Shown piece by piece: positions 5,730 through 8,913 of a stretch of 8,913 nt of DNA (positions are counted from its first letter, which is position 1; each line of letters starts with the position of its first letter). Under the pieces are notes generated by a model. That model saw only the letters and a program-made list of their open reading frames with translations, was not told where the DNA came from and ran no database searches. Source of the stretch: Oscillospiraceae bacterium (lineage in GTDB: Bacteria > Bacillota > Clostridia > Oscillospirales > Ruminococcaceae). Position numbers and translations under genes: made by a program. The DNA is taken from positions 1 through 8,913 of the forward strand of contig JAFXOO010000141.1 in the NCBI GenBank assembly GCA_017528675.1. The letters run 5' to 3'.

Positions 5730-6335
5730 TTACATCAGGGCAAAATAGCCGTCAGCCGTCTTGAGCACATAGACATGCTCATCATCGAGTACCTGTGTGC
5801 CGCCGGTATACACAATATCCCATTCCATCGTCAGGTCATAGACTTCCTCTACCGTATCCGAGAACTTGCCGCTCCCCTCGTAAATTCCGTCCAGAAGCGT
5901 CAGCATGGAGGCAATATTGCCATTCTCCCGGTTCTGTGCAAGCTCATTGATGAGTGTCATCGAGAAGGTAAAGTCCTCGCCGGTAGACTTTGCGAGATTA
6001 TCATGGAACTGCTGCACCATCGTCTGGTAATCCGCAGTCTCATAGACCTTGAGCTGATACGCCGCATAGAAATCGAGCGTACTTTTCTGATAAAGCTCCG
6101 CATCAGCATTCTGGATGCTGCCGAGCAGCCCTGTCACGGCAGTGACCTGATCTTCGTTGATAAAGCGCCTGTCATAGGTAATCGGGACGGGGTAGGATGT
6201 TTTATTCTGACGCATGGTGGCGCCGTAGGGAAGCTCCTCCTCCTCATAGGTCATGCCCTTTTTCCCGCAGGCAGGAACGCTTGTCAGGCAGACAGCGCAG
6301 AGCAGCAGTGCCGTAATTTTCCGGATCAGTTTCAT
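5730..6335 (-). CDS. Lipoprotein of unknown function
   Basis: I do not recognise a family. The 201 residues start with a lipoprotein signal: basic MKLIRK, hydrophobic core ITALLLCAVCLTS, and a lipobox-like VPAC with the modifiable Cys at residue 23, followed by GKKG. The mature part (about 178 residues) is soluble, with few basic residues and many Tyr, Thr and Asp. It should be exported and anchored to the outer face of the cytoplasmic membrane. The C-terminal run (TMEWDIVYTGGTQVL, then VYVLKTADGYFALM) looks like beta strands. A small beta-sheet or NTF2-like fold is possible but is a guess. AAGGAG (6344-6349) lies 8 bases before the ATG. It is the first gene of a two-gene unit with rsmE, and the stop codon overlaps the rsmE ribosome site. 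A functional link between the two products is not evident. Confidence 0.85.
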   Translation of the reverse strand: MKLIRKITALLLCAVCLTSVPACGKKGMTYEEEELPYGATMRQNKTSYPVPITYDRRFINEDQVTAVTGLLGSIQNADAELYQKSTLDFYAAYQLKVYETADYQTMVQQFHDNLAKSTGEDFTFSMTLINELAQNRENGNIASMLTLLDGIYEGSGKFSDTVEEVYDLTMEWDIVYTGGTQVLDDEHVYVLKTADGYFALM

Positions 6336-6374
6336 AAAAATCGCTCCTTCACAGGGTTTCTGTATATCTATATA

Positions 6375-6403
6375 ATAGTACCACAGCTTTCAGCATTTGT
6401 CAA
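6375..6403 (-). promoter_or_regulatory. Sigma-A promoter of the lipoprotein-rsmE unit
   Basis: The minus strand reads a perfect TTGACA (6398-6403), 17 bases, then TACTAT (6375-6380), a 4-of-6 match to the -10 consensus. The predicted start near 6368 gives a leader of about 33 bases. It lies shortly downstream of the preceding terminator. Confidence 0.8.
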
Positions 6404-6426
6404 CCCAAGGCATGGCAGTCGGGCTG

Positions 6427-6459
6427 AAAATCCCCTCTCCGCTGAACCGGGAGAGGGGA
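6427..6459 (-). terminator. Rho-independent terminator of the 7245-6484 membrane protein gene
   Basis: The minus-strand RNA pairs UCCCCUCUCC (6450-6459) with GGAGAGGGGA (6431-6440), 10 perfect base pairs around a 9-base loop. Four Ts follow (6427-6430). The T run is short but the stem is very stable. It lies 24 bases past the stop codon. Confidence 0.82.
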
Positions 6460-6483
6460 CAGGGCAAAGCATCCCTGGCTGTG

Positions 6484-7245
6484 TCATTGCGGAAGCATCA
6501 GTACATTCAGGATAAACTGATTCTCCTCCTCTGTCACATTGACAGCAAGGTTATCCTCATAGGTCACATGCAGGATATAGGACACCGTATTCCCGGTGTT
6601 GGCATCCTTGTAGTAATACTTATAGGATTCCTCCATGCTTTTATTCGTGTAGACAATCCGCAGCGGCTTGAAGCCGACATAGGTCTGCACCGCCGCAGGA
6701 TCCATCCCGTTGATAATTCCGGAGGCATCCACATGCGCATTGGTCTTGACACCGCTGCCGTATTTCTGAAGCTGCGCATAATCATAATACTGGATGTCCG
6801 TCACAGTATCATTCTTTTCACCGACATAAATCACCCACTGCGGGATTTTCACGCCGCTGACGGTCACAGTGCGCTGGCTTTCATAGAGATACTTGTACTG
6901 CTCAGCCGCCTGGTTGACACAGGCAAATTCAGAAGCATTCTGCAATGTAATGTGGGCATATTTCTGGGCAGTTTCCGGGCTGACGCCGATCTGTTCAGAA
7001 AGCGCCTCTGCAAATCGTGCGCCGTTGTTGCGCCACTGCATCAGCTTCAGCACGCCAAAGATTGCAAGCCCGATCACTGCTGCAATCAGAATCACCAGCC
7101 CGATTGCCTTAATGGAAACATGTCTCTTTTGTTTTGATGGCGCTGCCGGTGTCACGCCGGTTGCCGGTGCCGGTGCCGGGGTTGTTCCCGGTGTCTGTGT
7201 GATGTCATCCTTGTTGAGGCTGACTTTTGCCTTGTTATCGTCCAT
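6484..7245 (-). CDS. Single-pass membrane protein with Pro/Ala/Thr-rich N-terminus, unknown function
   Basis: I do not recognise a family. The 253 residues consist of a cytoplasmic N-terminus (1-45) with a low-complexity Pro/Ala/Thr stretch (about 18-36), a basic SKQKRH stop signal (37-42), one membrane segment (about 46-68, rich in Ile, Leu, Val, Ala, Gly), and about 180 residues that should lie outside the membrane. The outer part is Tyr- and Asn-rich, with strand-like runs (IPQWVIYVG, SYILHVTYED, QFILNVLMLPQ), and has no catalytic motif I can name. GGGGAGGT (7253-7260) is a near-ideal ribosome site 7 bases before the ATG. It follows the PLP-enzyme gene by 53 bases with no terminator or clear promoter between, so it is probably the last gene of that operon. 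It shares a membrane or surface location with the downstream lipoprotein, but I see no clear sequence similarity between them. Confidence 0.83.
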   Translation of the reverse strand: MDDNKAKVSLNKDDITQTPGTTPAPAPATGVTPAAPSKQKRHVSIKAIGLVILIAAVIGLAIFGVLKLMQWRNNGARFAEALSEQIGVSPETAQKYAHITLQNASEFACVNQAAEQYKYLYESQRTVTVSGVKIPQWVIYVGEKNDTVTDIQYYDYAQLQKYGSGVKTNAHVDASGIINGMDPAAVQTYVGFKPLRIVYTNKSMEESYKYYYKDANTGNTVSYILHVTYEDNLAVNVTEEENQFILNVLMLPQ

Positions 7246-7298
7246 GCGAAGTACCTCCCCTGTTTAAAAAATGATGTATGTGTGTGATGTACCGGAGC

Positions 7299-8573
7299 CT
7301 ACAGGCTGATAAGTCCGCCCGCCAGCATTTCCTGTGCCGCTAAGAGTACCGAAATCCTGCCGCTGTTGTAGCTGATGCCGCCCTGCATCCATGCAGCGAA
7401 CGGCTCCCGCAGCGGCCCGTCAGCCGAAAGCTCAATGGAAGCGCCGTTTGTGAAGGCGCCAGCCGCCATGATGACCTGATCGGTATAACCGGGCATATCC
7501 CATGGCTCCGGTGTGACATAGGCATCCACAGGCGATCCCTTCTGGATGCCACGGCAGAATGCGCACAGGTTCTCCGCCGTCCGCAGTTCAACCGCCGTCA
7601 CGATGTCCCCCCGTACCGCCTCCGCAGAGGGGGAGCAGCGGAATCCGAGCATGGTGAATACCTGCGAGGCAAATACAGCCGTTTTCATCGCATTTTCGAC
7701 AATATCCGGCGCCATGAAAAGCCCCTGGAACAGCTCCCTGTTCATGCCGAGCGTGCAGCCGACCTCCTTGCCGAGCCCGACACAGGTCAGCCGGTAGGCG
7801 CATTTCTCCACAAGATCCGCCCGTCCGGCGATATACCCGCCTGTCCGGGCGATGCCGCCGCCGGCATTCTTGATCATGGAGCCGATGATGATGTCAGCGC
7901 CGACATCGAGCGGCTCTCTTGTTTCAACGAATTCGCCGTAGCAGTTGTCCACCATGATGATGGCATCCGGATTGCCCCGGCGCACTGCCCTGACAATCTC
8001 AGCAATGGTGTCAATCGTGAATGCCTCCCGGAGCGAGTATCCTCTTGACCGCTGGATATAAGCAATTTTTGCCCCGCCGATGCGCTTTTCGATGGCGCCA
8101 TAATCCGGCATCCCGTTGTTCATCAGGTCAATCTGGCTGTAGATCACGCCGAAGTCCTTCAGCGAGCCGTCCCCCGGACTGCCCGCCAGTCCCAGCACCG
8201 GTTCCAGCGTATCATAGGGCTTTCCGGTGACTGCCACAAGCCGGTCACCCGGCCGCAGCACACCAAACAGCGCCACCGTCAGCGCATGTGTCCCGGACAC
8301 GAAATTGTGCCGCACGAGCGCATCCTCCGCACCGAGCACCTGTGCCCAGACCTTGTCGAGCACCTCCCGTCCGAGGTCGCCGTAGCCATAGCCCGTGCTT
8401 GCGCCGAAGCAGGCTTCGCTGACACGGTTGTCGGCAAACGCCCGCAGCACCTTGGCAGCGTTGTGCCGTGCAGTTTCTTCAATCCGTGCAAAGGTCGGTG
8501 CGCAGGCCTTTTCCGCCTCCTCACCGAGCTTTTCAAGGCGTGGATCAATTGCAAAAAAATCAAGCATTCCCAT
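7299..8573 (-). CDS. PLP-dependent methionine gamma-lyase-like protein ('aluminum resistance' family, YnbB-like)
   Basis: Member of the Alum_res family of fold-type I PLP enzymes, related to cystathionine/methionine lyases. The true substrate is poorly established, and the 'aluminum resistance' name is historical. The 424 residues match the usual length. Seen: GYGYGDLGRE (61-70), FVSGTHALTVALFG (91-104) in the cofactor phosphate region, VDNCYGEF (208-215) with the Asp expected to contact the pyridine nitrogen, and GSMIKNAGGG (231-240), where Lys235 should be the Schiff-base lysine. PEPWDMPGYTDQVIMAAG (356-373) is also typical. The ATG at 8573 is preferred over the ATG two codons later because AAGGGA lies 10 bases before it. 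The start overlaps the end of the GNAT gene by 14 bases, implying coupled translation. A membrane protein gene follows in the same unit. Confidence 0.92.
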   Translation of the reverse strand: MGMLDFFAIDPRLEKLGEEAEKACAPTFARIEETARHNAAKVLRAFADNRVSEACFGASTGYGYGDLGREVLDKVWAQVLGAEDALVRHNFVSGTHALTVALFGVLRPGDRLVAVTGKPYDTLEPVLGLAGSPGDGSLKDFGVIYSQIDLMNNGMPDYGAIEKRIGGAKIAYIQRSRGYSLREAFTIDTIAEIVRAVRRGNPDAIIMVDNCYGEFVETREPLDVGADIIIGSMIKNAGGGIARTGGYIAGRADLVEKCAYRLTCVGLGKEVGCTLGMNRELFQGLFMAPDIVENAMKTAVFASQVFTMLGFRCSPSAEAVRGDIVTAVELRTAENLCAFCRGIQKGSPVDAYVTPEPWDMPGYTDQVIMAAGAFTNGASIELSADGPLREPFAAWMQGGISYNSGRISVLLAAQEMLAGGLISL

Positions 8574-8913
8574 TGTCCAAAAGTCCCTTCGTAATCTGAT
8601 CCTTTTCCTCCGCCGTCCGTTCGAGGACGAATTCTGTCTCTATCACGGTGAAGCCGATCTCCCGGTAGAAGCTCTCCCGGATGTCGAGCGCATACAGCGC
8701 CGCCTGCTTGCCGAACTGTGCCAGCCACAGCGCCAGCCATCTCAGAAAGCTCCGTGCATGGCCGAGTCCCCGTGCCTCCGGGAGCGTTGCCACTTCACCG
8801 ACAAGCACATGATCGTCAATATCGAACATAATCGTTGCCGTTGTGCTGCCCTTATACGTCAGCACATGGCTCACGCCGTGGCGGCAGCGGTGCGAGGTAT
8901 CTGTGTACCAGAG
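8560..8913 (-). CDS. GNAT-family N-acetyltransferase, C-terminal part (5' end beyond window)
   Basis: 117 codons are visible before the TGA at 8560-8562, and the frame is open through the right edge. A GTG at 8874 is in frame, but the 13 codons before it (ending SHRCRHG) read like continuing protein, so the true start lies outside the window. Seen: a strand pair TATIMFDIDDHVLVGEVATLP, then the acetyl-CoA motif A loop, EARGLGHARSFLRWLA, with the R-G-x-G-x-A signature. These are followed by ALYALDIRESFYREIGF, the usual GNAT segment in which a Tyr follows the last helix of the cofactor site. The acceptor substrate cannot be read from sequence. The 14-base overlap with the PLP-enzyme gene argues for co-expression; a role in acetylating a small molecule or amino acid handled by that enzyme is speculation. 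Confidence 0.88.
   Translation of the reverse strand, partial: LWYTDTSHRCRHGVSHVLTYKGSTTATIMFDIDDHVLVGEVATLPEARGLGHARSFLRWLALWLAQFGKQAALYALDIRESFYREIGFTVIETEFVLERTAEEKDQITKGLLDNGNA

Noticed and set aside
7141..7200. Tandem GCCGGT-type DNA repeat
   Set aside because: It encodes the Pro/Ala/Thr-rich tail of the membrane protein in frame. The repeat follows from the amino-acid composition and is short.
7246..7298. Separate promoter for the membrane protein gene at 7245
   Set aside because: The 53-base gap is short and I see no hexamer pair at suitable spacing. Co-transcription with the PLP-enzyme gene is the simpler reading.

Overview
The window looks like core chromosome of a low-to-moderate-GC Gram-positive anaerobe of the Clostridia, probably Ruminococcus or a relative in the Oscillospiraceae. 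The grounds are consensus sigma-A promoters, AAGGAG ribosome sites, a secG-rnr neighbourhood, a YnbB-type PLP enzyme and a Gram-positive lipoprotein signal. This placement is inference, because no rRNA is present. Every supported gene is on the minus strand, so transcription runs from high to low coordinates.

In transcription order: (1) 8913-7299, the end of a GNAT acetyltransferase gene (cut by the window edge) overlaps by 14 bases a gene for a PLP-dependent methionine gamma-lyase-like ('aluminum resistance') protein. A single-pass membrane protein of unknown function (7245-6484) follows, and the unit ends at a terminator at 6427-6459. (2) A promoter at 6375-6403 drives a lipoprotein of unknown function (6335-5730), which is translationally coupled to rsmE (5719-4997), the 16S rRNA m3U1498 methyltransferase. 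(3) A very strong-looking promoter with a full UP element (4930-4980) gives a transcript of about 550 nt. It has a structured 181-nt leader with a possible 30-codon ORF, then a 108-residue membrane-anchored acidic protein with 11-residue repeats, and ends at a terminator at 4380-4409. (4) A perfect-consensus promoter (4331-4359) drives secG (4288-4007), ended by a strong terminator at 3961-3993. (5) A 186-bp palindromic element with terminal inverted repeats (3736-3921) lies directly against the ribosome-binding site of rnr (3722-1521), the RNase R gene. (6) A promoter at 1361-1389 drives an aspartate kinase gene (1310 to the left edge, stop codon not reached).

Most of this is housekeeping: protein export (SecG), RNA decay (RNase R), ribosome modification (RsmE) and entry to the aspartate amino-acid pathway. 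I see no defence island, prophage, CRISPR array, tRNA or rRNA. The unusual parts are the multi-hairpin element between secG and rnr, which could act as a MITE, a structured 5' leader or both, and the UP-element-driven small transcript at 4380-4923. The three proteins of unknown function are all predicted to be membrane- or surface-associated.
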